From positions 219,105-283,104 of the forward strand of contig CAZTOW010000007.1 of NCBI GenBank assembly GCA_964615375.1: a stretch of 64,000 nt of DNA, written 5' to 3'. How positions within the stretch are numbered: position 1 is the first letter of the stretch; every line of letters starts with the position of its first letter. The notes under the pieces are model-generated. The model was not told the DNA's origin. It did not search any database and saw only the letters and a list, made by a program, of their open reading frames with translations. Both the position numbers and the translations under genes were made by a program. Source of the DNA: CAZKWG01 sp964615375 (lineage in GTDB: Bacteria; Myxococcota_A; UBA796; CAZKWG01). This document shows, one piece after another, positions 32,886-41,447 of this stretch.

Positions 32886-35091
32886 GGGCGAGCGCGCTCC
32901 ACAGGAGCCCGAGACCCGCGCGCCCGGACACATCCGCCCCCGCGGCGCAGCCCGTACAGGCGATCCCCTCCCCTGCCCCACCGGCGCCCTTGGGCCGGTC
33001 GGGGTCGCTGTCCACGCTGACACCACCCGCGGTGTCGCCGGCGACACCACCCGCGGTGTCACCGGAGTCCGCTGCGCCGGTCTCCTCCCCCGTGTCCTCG
33101 CCCGCGTCGGTCGAGAGGGGGTCCGCGCCGCCCCAGGGGCCGATGTCCGAGCGCGAGCCGTCGGCGTCCAGACGGTCGGGGTCGCCACCGTCGATCAGCG
33201 GGCTGCCCTCCCCCGGCCGCAGGTCAGCCCCGCAGAGGACGCTCTCCACGTCGGAGGCCAGGCCCGGGTCGGCGAGGACGTGGGTGGCGTCCAGGGTGAG
33301 CGCGGAGAAGCCCGCGCCCAGGTCGGCGTCCGTGTTCTCCCACCAGGCGTCGTAGCCCAGGGTGGCCGCCTCCGCCGCCGTGGAGTTGCCGCTCAGGCCC
33401 GCGCCCGCGCCCGTCCAGGCCACCAGGTTGTTCACGTATTCGAGCGGGGACGAGACCACGTAGAGCCCGCCACCATAGCGGGCCGCCGCCCCCGACAGGA
33501 AGGCGTTCTGGACCACCGTGAGCGCGCCCAGGCCGGTCGCGTGGACGGCGGCCCCGTCCTGCTCCGCCGAGGATCGGAGGAACACGTTGTTGGAGAGCTC
33601 GGCCGTGGCGTTTTCAGTGAGCTGCACCGCGCCCACGTTGTCGCAGAACCAGCTCCGCCGCACCGAGAGCGGCACCCGGTCCACGATCAGCGCGCCCGTG
33701 TTCCCCGTGAACACGCTGTCCGTGACCGTGAGCTCGCCCTCCCCGTCCACGTCCAGCGCGAGCGTGTTGTCCTCGAAGGTGGCGCCGTCGAAGGTCGCGC
33801 TCTCGCCGAGCGTGAGCCACACCCCGCTTCCGCGGGAGAAGGCGCTGTCCACCACGGTGAGCGTGTCGAGCTCGAGCTCCAGGGTGGAGTTGTCGGCGAT
33901 GGAGCTGTCCTCGATGGTCAGATCCCCGCCCTGGAGATCGAGGAAGCGGCTGTCCCCCGCCCACTGCTCCGTGACCCCGCTGAGCGTCGCCCTCCCGACC
34001 GAGGCGACGAAGCCCTGAGCACCATAGAAGCTCGTGTCCTCCACGCGCAGCGCGCCGCACGACGAGAGCTCGAAGACCGGCGTGCCCTCGAAGCTCGATC
34101 CACTCACGACCAGGGCGCCCAGGTCCTCGGACTGCATCAGCTTGACCACATCCTCCTGATCATCCAGGCTGATCCCGGAGAGCGTCAGCTCCCCGCCGCC
34201 GCGGGAGGCGATGTGGAAGAGCGACCAGCCTGAATTCCCCAGGAACTCCGTACCGAGGATCTCGGCGGTCCCGAGCGAGGACGTGGCCAGCACGGCCCCC
34301 GCGTCCGACGTGTTGCCCAGGAGCTCCCCACCGTCCAACGTGAGGTCCGCGCTGTCCGCCAGGTAGATCGCCCCGCCCTTGTCCTCGGCCGCGTTCGACT
34401 CGAAGGACACATCGGTCAGCGTCACCGTGGCGCCCGAGGCCCAGATCCCGCCGCCGTGGCTCTCTGCGCTGTTGCTGGTGAGCGTGCTGGAGCTCATCTC
34501 CAGGGTGCTGTCGACCGCCGCGACGCCCCCGCCCTTGGTGGCGCTCGCGCCCTCGATGCTCAGGTCCACGGCGTCCATGGACGAGCCTTCTCCCAGGTAG
34601 ATCGCGCCGCCCAGGTCGCCGCGGGTCTCGGTGAAGGTGCAGCCCTCCAGGTGGACGATACCCGACTCCACCAGGATCCCGCCGCCGTTGGACGAGGCGT
34701 CGAGGCTGTCGAATCGCGTGTCCACGATCGTCACCTCGCCGTAGGCCACCCGGATCCCGTGTCGCAGGGTCCCGTGCACGCTGCGCAGCGTGAAGCCCTC
34801 CACCCGGGTGACGCCCGCCTCCCCGGCCGTGAGCGTGATCGCGTTGTAGGTCCCCTCGGCATAGGTTGGGTCCAGGATGGTGAGCTCGGGCCCGTCCGTC
34901 GAGACCAGCTCCAGCTCCACCCCGGCGAAGTCCAGGGCCTCGAAGTACTCCCCTGGCCCAACCTCGATCCGATCACCGTAGTCCGCGGCGTCGATCGCGT
35001 CCTGGATGCTCGTGTAGTCGCCGCTGCCGTCCTGCTCGACGCGCAGGGTGGCGGCGGACGCGGTCGAGGTGAAGGCCAGGAGGATGAGCAT
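32818..35091 (-). CDS. secreted right-handed beta-helix protein with sortase-type C-terminal tail
   Basis: 757 residues from ATG 35091 (MLILLAFTSTASAATLRVEQ, signal peptide cleaved after ASA). A pectin-lyase-like beta-helix starts at once (DGSGDYTSIQDAIDAADYGDRIEVGPGEY, the usual first coil) and continues through about 20 coils with repeated GGxI/V-x-x-x and VxxSxF turns to about 610. GSPLIDGGDPDRLDADGSRS-DIGPWGG closes the fold. Then comes an Asp/Gly/Thr stalk and a tail with CTGCAAG, a hydrophobic helix (AGLGLLWSALAL) and an Arg-rich end, the layout of MYXO-CTERM-like processing signals. Probably surface anchored or proteolytically released. No promoter or ribosome binding site stands out. 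Confidence 0.82.
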   Translation of the reverse strand: MLILLAFTSTASAATLRVEQDGSGDYTSIQDAIDAADYGDRIEVGPGEYFEALDFAGVELELVSTDGPELTILDPTYAEGTYNAITLTAGEAGVTRVEGFTLRSVHGTLRHGIRVAYGEVTIVDTRFDSLDASSNGGGILVESGIVHLEGCTFTETRGDLGGAIYLGEGSSMDAVDLSIEGASATKGGGVAAVDSTLEMSSSTLTSNSAESHGGGIWASGATVTLTDVSFESNAAEDKGGAIYLADSADLTLDGGELLGNTSDAGAVLATSSLGTAEILGTEFLGNSGWSLFHIASRGGGELTLSGISLDDQEDVVKLMQSEDLGALVVSGSSFEGTPVFELSSCGALRVEDTSFYGAQGFVASVGRATLSGVTEQWAGDSRFLDLQGGDLTIEDSSIADNSTLELELDTLTVVDSAFSRGSGVWLTLGESATFDGATFEDNTLALDVDGEGELTVTDSVFTGNTGALIVDRVPLSVRRSWFCDNVGAVQLTENATAELSNNVFLRSSAEQDGAAVHATGLGALTVVQNAFLSGAAARYGGGLYVVSSPLEYVNNLVAWTGAGAGLSGNSTAAEAATLGYDAWWENTDADLGAGFSALTLDATHVLADPGLASDVESVLCGADLRPGEGSPLIDGGDPDRLDADGSRSDIGPWGGADPLSTDAGEDTGEETGAADSGDTAGGVAGDTAGGVSVDSDPDRPKGAGGAGEGIACTGCAAGADVSGRAGLGLLWSALALTTRRCRSRCRPRRAGWDRPRR

Positions 35092-35289
35092 TCTCGGAGG
35101 GTAGCGGACACCCCGGACGGGGGCAAGGACGAAGGGAGCGGCACCTGCTTCGGCGGAGAGGACGTGATCTGGGTGGCGGGCGTGGGGCTGTGAACACACG
35201 GGCCCGGAGGCTCAGCGCGTAGCCGAAGGGGGCATCGAAACGCCAGGTCGTCACGAGCCAGTACTCGGACACAGGAGCCTCAGCCTGGG

Positions 35290-35760
35290 TCATCCCTTGT
35301 ACGAGCCAGCCTCCAACAGCGCGCAGAGTTTCCCGAGCGACATGGTCCAGCCCAGCTCGTTGTCCGAGGGCGCCACCCCCGGCGGCAGCCCCTCGTGCAC
35401 GGCGCGGAGCTCCGTGCCCCCCGCCACGTCCGTGAGCGTGTAGGTGATCCGCATCTCCCCCTGAAGCGCCGGGCTGGTCGTCTCGAATTCCACCACCTCC
35501 ACGACCCGCTCGCCTTCGACGAGCGCCTCGAAGTGGCCATGGTAGGTGTCCGTGTGCGCCGTGGTCTTGCCCACCCCGTCCGGCGCCTCGTAGGTCAAGG
35601 AGATCCGGAAGAAGCCCCCTTCGCGCGCCTCGAAGGCGTGGACATGGCTGCTCATGCCGTCGGGGACCTTCCAGGCCGCGACCGCGTCCCGGTCCAGCAG
35701 CGCGCGGTAGACGAGGGCCCGGGGCGCCTGGATCCTGCAGTGGACGCGCGTCGTGCTCAT
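35290..35760 (-). CDS. SRPBCC (AHSA1/START-like) domain protein, full length
   Basis: 156 residues. MSTTRVHCRIQAPRALVYRALLDRDAVAAWKVPDGM is the usual SRPBCC entry; the chain ends GGTELRAVHEGLPPGVAPSDNELGWTMSLGKLCALLE, the C-terminal helix that lines the ligand cavity. The family binds hydrophobic ligands or assists Hsp90-like functions; AHSA1-type proteins of this kind are mostly uncharacterised. An internally deleted copy lies at 41448-41669 and a distant member is at 47492-48013. Confidence 0.9.
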   Translation of the reverse strand: MSTTRVHCRIQAPRALVYRALLDRDAVAAWKVPDGMSSHVHAFEAREGGFFRISLTYEAPDGVGKTTAHTDTYHGHFEALVEGERVVEVVEFETTSPALQGEMRITYTLTDVAGGTELRAVHEGLPPGVAPSDNELGWTMSLGKLCALLEAGSYKG

Positions 35761-35849
35761 GCGGGGCGTCTAACCCATGGTAAGGATTCCATGCACAGCC
35801 AGAGCCCCAACGTGGCCGCTGGCGCCGAGCTGAACGCGAGAGGATCCCT

Positions 35850-36323
35850 GTGAGCGCGACGCCCTCCTACCCCCCGCCCTCCTACCCCCCGCCCTCCTAC
35901 CCCCCGCCCCTGCTCCAGGAGCTCACGCGCGCCGTGTCGCGGCGATTCTGGCGCGCCTTCGTGGTGTGGGTGATGTTCTCGATCTGGGAGATGATCGTGG
36001 TCGGGTTGCGCGCGGAGTGGTGCGCAGGATGCTCCAAGGACTCCGGCCTGTACTTCCTCCTGTTCCACACGGGGAACTTGAACAATGGGGTCATTCTGGC
36101 CTTCGCGATCTGGATCGCCCTGTGGAGGCTGTGGAAGGTGTACGACCGCGCCCGCCTCCTCGTCATCCCCTCCGCGTCGTCCGCGCTCGCGTTCCTGCTC
36201 TGGGAGCGAAACGACCTCCAGGACCTCCCTTTTGCGCTGATCGGGATCATGCTCTGCGTGTACGCCGTCTCGGACGCCCGATTCAACGCGGAGCCCCAGC
36301 CGGTGGCCGCAGACGGCTCCTGA
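35850..36323 (+). CDS. membrane protein with N-terminal SYPPP repeats
   Basis: 157 residues from GTG 35850 (GAGAGG seven bases upstream). The first 20 residues are three copies of SYPPP coded by a perfect 15-bp DNA repeat. Then come about four hydrophobic segments (FVVWVMFSIWEMIVVGL, NGVILAFAIWIALW, LLVIPSASSALAFLLW, FALIGIMLCVYAVS). A Cys pair, CAGC, lies in the first periplasmic loop. No family recognised. Inner membrane. Confidence 0.68.
   Translation: MSATPSYPPPSYPPPSYPPPLLQELTRAVSRRFWRAFVVWVMFSIWEMIVVGLRAEWCAGCSKDSGLYFLLFHTGNLNNGVILAFAIWIALWRLWKVYDRARLLVIPSASSALAFLLWERNDLQDLPFALIGIMLCVYAVSDARFNAEPQPVAADGS
35865..35909 (+). repeat. tandem repeat, 3 x 15 bp
   Basis: Three perfect units of TCCTACCCCCCGCCC, in frame within the gene at 35850, each coding SYPPP (shifted). 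A likely site of slippage, so copy number may vary between strains. Confidence 0.95.
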
Positions 36324-36374
36324 GCCGCGCCATCGGGATCGGAGCCGCGAGATCCCGGCGCTGTCTGCCCTCCA

Positions 36375-37397
36375 TCAAGGCAGGACGAGCGTCCCGTCCC
36401 CAAACTCGTGGTTGAGGTAGCCCAGCGCGCTCGCCTCCGCGTAGGCCCGGCCCAGCAGCGCCTCCGGCGCGAAGGCGGACATCAGGCGGAAGTGGGGCTC
36501 GCCGGGGCCGTGGATGTTGGACAGCAGGCCGTGGACCACCGAAAGCGGGCGGTGCGGGCCGAGCTTGAGGCGGGTGAGGCCCTCCCAGTCCTGGCCCTGG
36601 TCCAGGAGCGCGCGGGCGCCGGGGTCGGCGGCGGCGCTCTCCAGGGCGCGGGCGGCGCTGGTGCCGGCGGCGATGACGCGGCGGGCGCCGGAGAGGGCGG
36701 CCCAGGTCGCGGCGGACACGCGCGTGCGCTCGGGCAGCGGGAGGCGCGCGTCCAAGGCCGGGTCTCCGGTAGCCGACAGGCCCGCGGCGTGGGTGACGCT
36801 GGCCAGCCGCACGCCGCGCGCCCGAAGTCGCTGGATCAGGCGCCAGCGCAGGGCGAAGGCCGCGGACGGGGCCTCGACCGCCCAGGGCGGGCCGGCGAAG
36901 GCGGTCTGGACGGCCGCGAGCGGCAGGTCGTCGGCCAGGTAGCGGTACTGGACCGGCCGCCCGTGGTGGAAGACCGCGGCCTCGAAGCCTTCCGGCACGC
37001 GGATCAGCACCAGGCGCGGGCTGAGCGGGCTCCGCGCGACCCGCTCCACCACCACGCCCGCCACCACCGGACGCGCCGGGATCGGGCCCGGATCGGGGCG
37101 CAGGTCGGTGTCGGTGCGCCAGCCGCCCGGCCCCATGACCACCGCCCACCACAGATCCGGCCCCACCCGGCTGGCCAGGCGCCACTCCACGCCGTCGCCG
37201 GGCAGGCTGGCGGGCAGGGTGCTCGCGTCATTGACCACGAGCAGATCGCCCTCGTCCAGCAGGTCCGGCAGATCGCTCACCCGCCGGTGTGAGATGAGCC
37301 CGCCCTGCACCACCAGCAGGCGGTTGTTCAGCGGATCGCGGCGCGGGCCGGGGGCGGCGCGGAGGACGGGGTTCAGGAGCTCGGGGTTGGCCACCAT
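36375..37397 (-). CDS. QueA-like S-adenosylmethionine:tRNA ribosyltransferase-isomerase family protein
   Basis: 340 residues from ATG 37397 (GGAGGT upstream). N-terminal NRLLVVQGGLISHRRVSDLPDLLDEGDLLVVNDASTLPASL corresponds to the QueA start, in which the L-x-x-GDLLV-x-NDT/S-x-V/L-x-PARL pattern is diagnostic. The C-terminus has HRPLSVVHGLLSNIHGPGEPH and FRLMSAFAPEALLGRAYAEA with YLNHEFGDGTLVLP, equivalent to the QueA Y-R-F-F/N-S/H-Y/E-GD end. QueA makes epoxyqueuosine in tRNA from preQ1. Sequence is diverged from typical QueA and no other queuosine gene is nearby, so a related reaction is possible. SDR gene ends 28 bp upstream on the same strand. Confidence 0.85.
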   Translation of the reverse strand: MVANPELLNPVLRAAPGPRRDPLNNRLLVVQGGLISHRRVSDLPDLLDEGDLLVVNDASTLPASLPGDGVEWRLASRVGPDLWWAVVMGPGGWRTDTDLRPDPGPIPARPVVAGVVVERVARSPLSPRLVLIRVPEGFEAAVFHHGRPVQYRYLADDLPLAAVQTAFAGPPWAVEAPSAAFALRWRLIQRLRARGVRLASVTHAAGLSATGDPALDARLPLPERTRVSAATWAALSGARRVIAAGTSAARALESAAADPGARALLDQGQDWEGLTRLKLGPHRPLSVVHGLLSNIHGPGEPHFRLMSAFAPEALLGRAYAEASALGYLNHEFGDGTLVLP

Positions 37398-37425
37398 GGG
37401 ACCTCCAGAGGGATGACAGAACAAC

Positions 37426-38109
37426 TCAGGCTTGTAGTCTCTGGCCGCTCTGCGCGGCGCTCAGCAGGGCCAGGATTCGGGCGGCGCTCTCCTCGGGGGC
37501 GCGCAATGCGGCGCGATCGGCCTCGGGCACGGCCTCGGCGTGCATGACCGTGTCCATCTCGCCGGGGTCCACGCTCAGCACCTTCAGCGCGGGCAGCTCG
37601 GCCGCCAGGGTGCGGGCCATGTGGTCCGCGGCGGCCTTGCTCAGCCCGTAGGCGCCCCAGGTGGGGTAGCTCTCCACGGCGGCGTCGCTGCTGATGAAGA
37701 CGATGGTGCCCTGGCCGCGCAGGGCCATGGCGCCGGCCACCGCCGTCGAGAGGCGGAAGGGGCCGACCACGTTGGTCTGGAGCACGGCCTCGAGCTCGTC
37801 CGCGCGCAGATCCAGCAGCGGCCGAAGCGGGGTGGGGCCGAGCGCGCTCGCGTTGTTGACGAGGAGGTCCACCGGACCGGCGACCTCCTCCGCGAAGCCG
37901 TAGATGCGGGCGGCGGCGTCGGGGTGAGCGAGATCCTCGGCGAAGGCCCAGGCGGATCCGCCGGCGGCGCGGATCTCGTCTGCGACGGCCTGCAGCGCGT
38001 CCGCGTGGCGGGCGACGAGCACGACCCTCCAGCCCTGGGCGGCGAGCTGGAGAGCGAGGGCGCGGCCGAGACCTCGGCTGGCGCCGGTGATGAGCGCGGT
38101 GTGTGTCAT
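37426..38109 (-). CDS. short-chain dehydrogenase/reductase
   Basis: 227 residues. Rossmann motif TGASRGLG (8-15), NNAS (85-88), catalytic Ser140/141, Tyr154 and Lys158 in YGLSK. Arg33 after the second strand (VLVARHADAL) fits NADP(H) preference. Classical SDR oxidoreductase; substrate unknown. Cytosolic. Probably co-transcribed with the QueA-like gene downstream. Confidence 0.94.
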   Translation of the reverse strand: MTHTALITGASRGLGRALALQLAAQGWRVVLVARHADALQAVADEIRAAGGSAWAFAEDLAHPDAAARIYGFAEEVAGPVDLLVNNASALGPTPLRPLLDLRADELEAVLQTNVVGPFRLSTAVAGAMALRGQGTIVFISSDAAVESYPTWGAYGLSKAAADHMARTLAAELPALKVLSVDPGEMDTVMHAEAVPEADRAALRAPEESAARILALLSAAQSGQRLQA

Positions 38110-38350
38110 GACTTCCTCCTTGATGAGGAGAAGCTCACCCCGGCGGGCTCATTTACCAACCGTTTTGCCAAACCATGAGCACTCAGCCAACCCGCTGTCC
38201 AGCCTCAGAGCGACGAGCTCCCGACGCCGCTCAAGACCACAATTATACAACACTTCAGAATAATACCATTCAGATCATCGCGATTTACAGCACAGCGGCG
38301 CGCGCTATCCTGGGGGTGCGGACGACATCCCCCCGCGCTCGGAGCCCGCC
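38110..38350. promoter_or_regulatory. AT-rich divergent intergenic region
   Basis: 241 bp between the SDR gene (minus) and a small lipoprotein gene (plus). Positions 38235-38290 are much richer in A/T than anything around. On the minus strand 38247-38242 reads TATAAT, a perfect -10 box for the SDR/QueA unit; no good -35 is at 16-18 bp. On the plus strand AATAAT near 38259 could serve the lipoprotein. No hairpin stands out. Confidence 0.5.
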
Positions 38351-38512
38351 ATGATCCTGCTCTTCACGCTCGCCTGCTCCACCCCCGACCTGCTCGACTC
38401 CGGCCTCGACTCCGGCCTCGAAGCGGGGACAGACGACACCGGGGTGATCGCGGACTCCGGGTTGGAGATGCTCTCCCAGGTCTCGGTAGAGGCGCGCCCT
38501 CCGTCCCGCTGA
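38351..38512 (+). CDS. very small lipoprotein
   Basis: 53 residues, ATG 38351 with GGAG six bases upstream. MILLFTLACSTPDLLDSG is a minimal lipoprotein signal with lipobox TLAC (Cys9). The mature chain is acidic (DSGLDSGLEAGTDDTG), like the stalks of larger lipoproteins in this window, and then ends. It may be a true small lipoprotein or the remnant of a larger one. Confidence 0.5.
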   Translation: MILLFTLACSTPDLLDSGLDSGLEAGTDDTGVIADSGLEMLSQVSVEARPPSR

Positions 38513-38557
38513 AGCACGCGACGACCGATGGTCGATCCTCTCCGAGCGGTGCGGAGA

Positions 38558-39217
38558 TCAGTCCAGGCCCGCGCGCCCCTCCACCCAGTAGGTCTTCAGC
38601 GCCCCCGGCGCCCGCCCGGCGGCGCGGAGCTCGGCCCGAGCGCGCTGAACCAGGGCCGCGCCGCCCGTGAGCAGCACCGACCGCTCTGAGCCCGCCGCCT
38701 GCATCGCCGCGAGCAGGGCGCCCTCGGGGGCCGGGCGCGCCAGCAGCGTCGCCCGCTCCAGCCCCGCCCGCAGGAGCGCCGGGCGCACGCCCTCGGGCGA
38801 GGCCACCTCCAGCACCACTTGAACATCGCCCCCCGCCGCGAGCGCCGCCGCCACGGCCACCGAGGTCTCGTCCCCCACCAGCACCGCCGGCCCGCCGGGC
38901 GCCCGCAGCGAGCGCTGCGGCCCCACCGCCCGGAGGCGGTCACCCGGCCGGATCGCCCGGATCCAGCGCATCCCCGGAGACTCCGCCTCGCGCACGTAGA
39001 CCAGCAGGGCCACGCCGCCGTCCGCGACGATGGGCGTCCAGGTCCGCACCTCGTCCTCGCCCACCAGGGCCTGGATCTTGTCGCCGGGCTGCAGGCCGGG
39101 CAGCTCGCCCTCCAGCGACACCCAGCGGAGATCGCCAAGCTCCTCGACCGCGCGCACCTTGAGCTCGCGCAGCACCCAGCCGCCCAACCACGACAGCATC
39201 CGGCCCTTCGTCGACAT
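38558..39217 (-). CDS. siderophore-interacting-type (SIP) flavoreductase family protein
   Basis: 219 residues, ATG 39217 with GGAGGAG upstream. LQPGDKIQALVGEDEVRTWTP resembles the FAD-binding RxYT region; WIRAIRPGDRLRAVGPQRSL followed by LVGDETSVAVAAALAAG fits SIP proteins (GD-x-T/S-A-x-P-A pattern), and the C-terminus KTYWVEGRAGLD matches the Y-W-x-x-G end. The family reduces ferric siderophores or acts as NAD(P)H:flavin reductase. It is shorter than the usual 240-280 residues because the first barrel strands are compact. Cytosolic; no iron genes are next to it. Confidence 0.78.
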   Translation of the reverse strand: MSTKGRMLSWLGGWVLRELKVRAVEELGDLRWVSLEGELPGLQPGDKIQALVGEDEVRTWTPIVADGGVALLVYVREAESPGMRWIRAIRPGDRLRAVGPQRSLRAPGGPAVLVGDETSVAVAAALAAGGDVQVVLEVASPEGVRPALLRAGLERATLLARPAPEGALLAAMQAAGSERSVLLTGGAALVQRARAELRAAGRAPGALKTYWVEGRAGLD

Positions 39218-39285
39218 GACGCTCCTCCTCGGACTCCTGCGGGGCTAACCCCGGCGAGGCCGGGCGCAACCGGGAGCGTCGGCGC

Positions 39286-39714
39286 TCAGAGCTCCACCAG
39301 GATGATCCTCCCCTCCTCCGCGTCCACCAGCAGCAGTCCGTCGGGCTCGAAGGCGACCCGGTACTCCAGGAGCTGCCGCCGGGTGGCCGGGTGCGTGGGG
39401 TCCGGCGCCCGGCCGCCGGTCTTGACCTCCGCCACGTAGCGCCGCTCGCCGAGCCCCACCCACAGATCCGCGCGCACCCCGACCTCCACCGGCTCTCCGT
39501 CGATCCACATCGTCCACACCGCCGGCACCTGGCGGTCCAGGATCTCGTAGCCCGCCTCCTCCAGCAGGCGCTCCGCCTCCTCCTCGCCCCGCTGGGCCCG
39601 GGCGTTGCGCGCCCGGCTCGCCCGGCTCCACCGCCGCGACGCGCGCCACCAGCCCAGCGCCAGGACGATGGCCAGCAGGACCAGGCAGAGGATCAGGAGC
39701 TCGGTGGGGCTCAG
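39286..39714 (-). CDS. membrane-anchored PD-(D/E)XK-type nuclease-like protein
   Basis: No ATG exists upstream. Reading the frame back from its GTG at 39528 gives 62 more coding-like residues: a TM helix (LLILCLVLLAIVLALGWW), an Arg-rich stop-transfer and EEEAERLLEEAGYEIL, the helix that carries the first acidic residue of this fold. Asp83 in VRADLWVGLG and Glu96-Val-Lys98 in YVAEVKTG complete the D-x-ExK signature. The real start is therefore probably the CTG at 39714 or another rare codon; a start at 39528 would lose the fold's first helix. Related to restriction-endonuclease-like proteins of unknown role. Divergent from 39774. Confidence 0.62.
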   Translation of the reverse strand: MSPTELLILCLVLLAIVLALGWWRASRRWSRASRARNARAQRGEEEAERLLEEAGYEILDRQVPAVWTMWIDGEPVEVGVRADLWVGLGERRYVAEVKTGGRAPDPTHPATRRQLLEYRVAFEPDGLLLVDAEEGRIILVEL

Positions 39715-39773
39715 GGGGCGCTCGGGGGCTGGGGTGCTCTGCCTGGATAGCCCGCGGCGAGATAGAACGCCGG

Positions 39774-40682
39774 ATGCGCTCCGCTCTCCGCTCGCTCTCG
39801 TCAGGCCCCTGCGCCCTGATCCTGCTCCCCCTCGGCGCCTGCGACGAGGCCACCCTCCGCTTCGGGCCCAAGGAGGAGGTCGGCGAAGACACGGCCACCG
39901 GCGAGGGTGAGGGCGAGGGTGAGGTGGCCAGCGTCACCCTGCTCTCCCCCTCGGACGGGGCCACCGTGGAGAACCCGGTCACCTTCCAGATCGCGGCCTC
40001 CGGCGTGGCGACCGTGGGTCTGGACGCGGACGGCTACTCCCTCGGCGAGGCCTGGGACCCGGCCGCCAGCGACACGCTCTCCTACACCTTCAACGGGACA
40101 GGCTACGCCCGGGTGGTCACCCTGAGCGGCTACGACGCGGACGGCGCCGTCGTGGCCACCGACACCGTGACCATCATCGTCTCCGCCGACGGCGTCGAGC
40201 TGGACGTGCCCTACTTCTACCAGTACTACAACGTCTACGAGCCCGGCTCCACCTGTGGCATCACCTCCGGCGCGATGATCGTGGACACCTGGAACCCCGG
40301 ATCGGTCACCCCGGACACGCTCTACCTCGACTACGGCAAGCCTCAGGGGCAGAGCCCGTCCGCGCTGGCCGAGCTCTACGAGGCGGAGGGCCTCTACGCC
40401 GACTGGACCACCACCGGCACGCGGGCCGGGATCCGCGCCCAGCTGGACGCAGGGCGCCCGGTGGCCGTCCACGGCTGGTGGACCAGCGCCGGCCACGTCA
40501 CCGTCATCATCGGCTACGACGACGAGAGCTGGATCGTCCATGATCCCGCCGGCGACTGGTACGCCGACTACTTCAACGAGGGCGGCGAGGCCGTCCGCTA
40601 CCCGCTGGACGGCGCCTGGGACGAGGCCATGAGCGTCGATGGCGACCTGTGGTACTCGGTCGCCTCGGACGTGGCGTTCTGA
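39774..40682 (+). CDS. lipoprotein with Ig-like domain and C39-like papain fold
   Basis: 302 residues. Lipobox LGAC (Cys23). Gly/Glu-rich stalk (41-50), an Ig-like domain (about 52-137; VTLLSPSDGATVENPVTFQI), then a C39-like peptidase domain: LDVPYFYQYYNVYEPGSTCG with Cys161, GRPVAVHGWWTSAGHVTVIIGY with His241 and WIVHDPAGDW with Asp257. Active-site order Cys-His-Asp is intact. Probably cleaves or binds peptides at the cell surface. Compare the unsecreted C39-like protein at 9778-11067. Confidence 0.85.
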   Translation: MRSALRSLSSGPCALILLPLGACDEATLRFGPKEEVGEDTATGEGEGEGEVASVTLLSPSDGATVENPVTFQIAASGVATVGLDADGYSLGEAWDPAASDTLSYTFNGTGYARVVTLSGYDADGAVVATDTVTIIVSADGVELDVPYFYQYYNVYEPGSTCGITSGAMIVDTWNPGSVTPDTLYLDYGKPQGQSPSALAELYEAEGLYADWTTTGTRAGIRAQLDAGRPVAVHGWWTSAGHVTVIIGYDDESWIVHDPAGDWYADYFNEGGEAVRYPLDGAWDEAMSVDGDLWYSVASDVAF

Positions 40683-40687
40683 GCTCG

Positions 40688-41350
40688 CTATCGAGGCTCG
40701 TGGTCCCAGACGCCGATGTCGTCCTCGTTGAAGGTCCCGGTGGTCGGCTCGAACCACCAGTGCGAGTCGCCCACCTCGAGCTCGAAGTACCCCTCTTCGG
40801 AGACCTGGCTCTCGAAGCCGAACCACGAGAGGTCGTAGCTCGGCTCGAACTCCTTCAGGTAGCCGATCAGCTCGGGCGAGCCGCTGTTTGGGACGCTCCA
40901 GATCTTGAAGCGCTTGGTGCCCCCCATGATCCCCACGTCATCGCTGAAGGTCTCAAAGGGGTCGTTGTCATAGACAAAGTCCGCGTCGCCGGGCTCGTAG
41001 TCGGTGATGTCGCCCTGATCGACGGCGACCGACAGGCGAAAGCCGTCGTCACCGCCCGGGTTGCCCGTCGGGAAGGCCGAGCCTGTGTCCCAGAACCAGT
41101 AGAGCGAGTTGGCCGCCCAGACCGTGCTGCTGGCGTCCGTGTAGCTCGTGGGGCCCGTCGCCACGGCGACCCCGACCACGGTGGCGGGCCCGCTGCTCTG
41201 GTGAATGTCGATGACGTACACTCGGACCCCGACCCGTCCCCGGCCAGCCTGCGCGTGGGCCTCGGGCTCGAAGGGGGTGGACGGGGCCAGCAGCGTCGCC
41301 GTCAGGACGGCCAGATGGAGCGCCTTCACAACATATCCACGACCAGACAT
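40688..41350 (-). CDS. secreted protein of unknown function
   Basis: 220 residues from ATG 41350 (GAAGAGG upstream). Signal peptide with hydrophobic core LAVLTATLLAP, cleaved near AHA-QAG. Mature beta-rich chain with many aromatic and acidic residues (YWFWDTGSAF, DSHWWFEPTTG). No family recognised. Convergent with 39774-40682. Confidence 0.65.
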   Translation of the reverse strand: MSGRGYVVKALHLAVLTATLLAPSTPFEPEAHAQAGRGRVGVRVYVIDIHQSSGPATVVGVAVATGPTSYTDASSTVWAANSLYWFWDTGSAFPTGNPGGDDGFRLSVAVDQGDITDYEPGDADFVYDNDPFETFSDDVGIMGGTKRFKIWSVPNSGSPELIGYLKEFEPSYDLSWFGFESQVSEEGYFELEVGDSHWWFEPTTGTFNEDDIGVWDHEPR

Positions 41351-41447
41351 GAACACCTCTTCCTGGTGACTTGGGGGGACGAGACTCGGGCCCACATCGG
41401 GCAGTTCTCATCATACCACAGGCTCCCGGCACGACAGCGCTCTCCCC

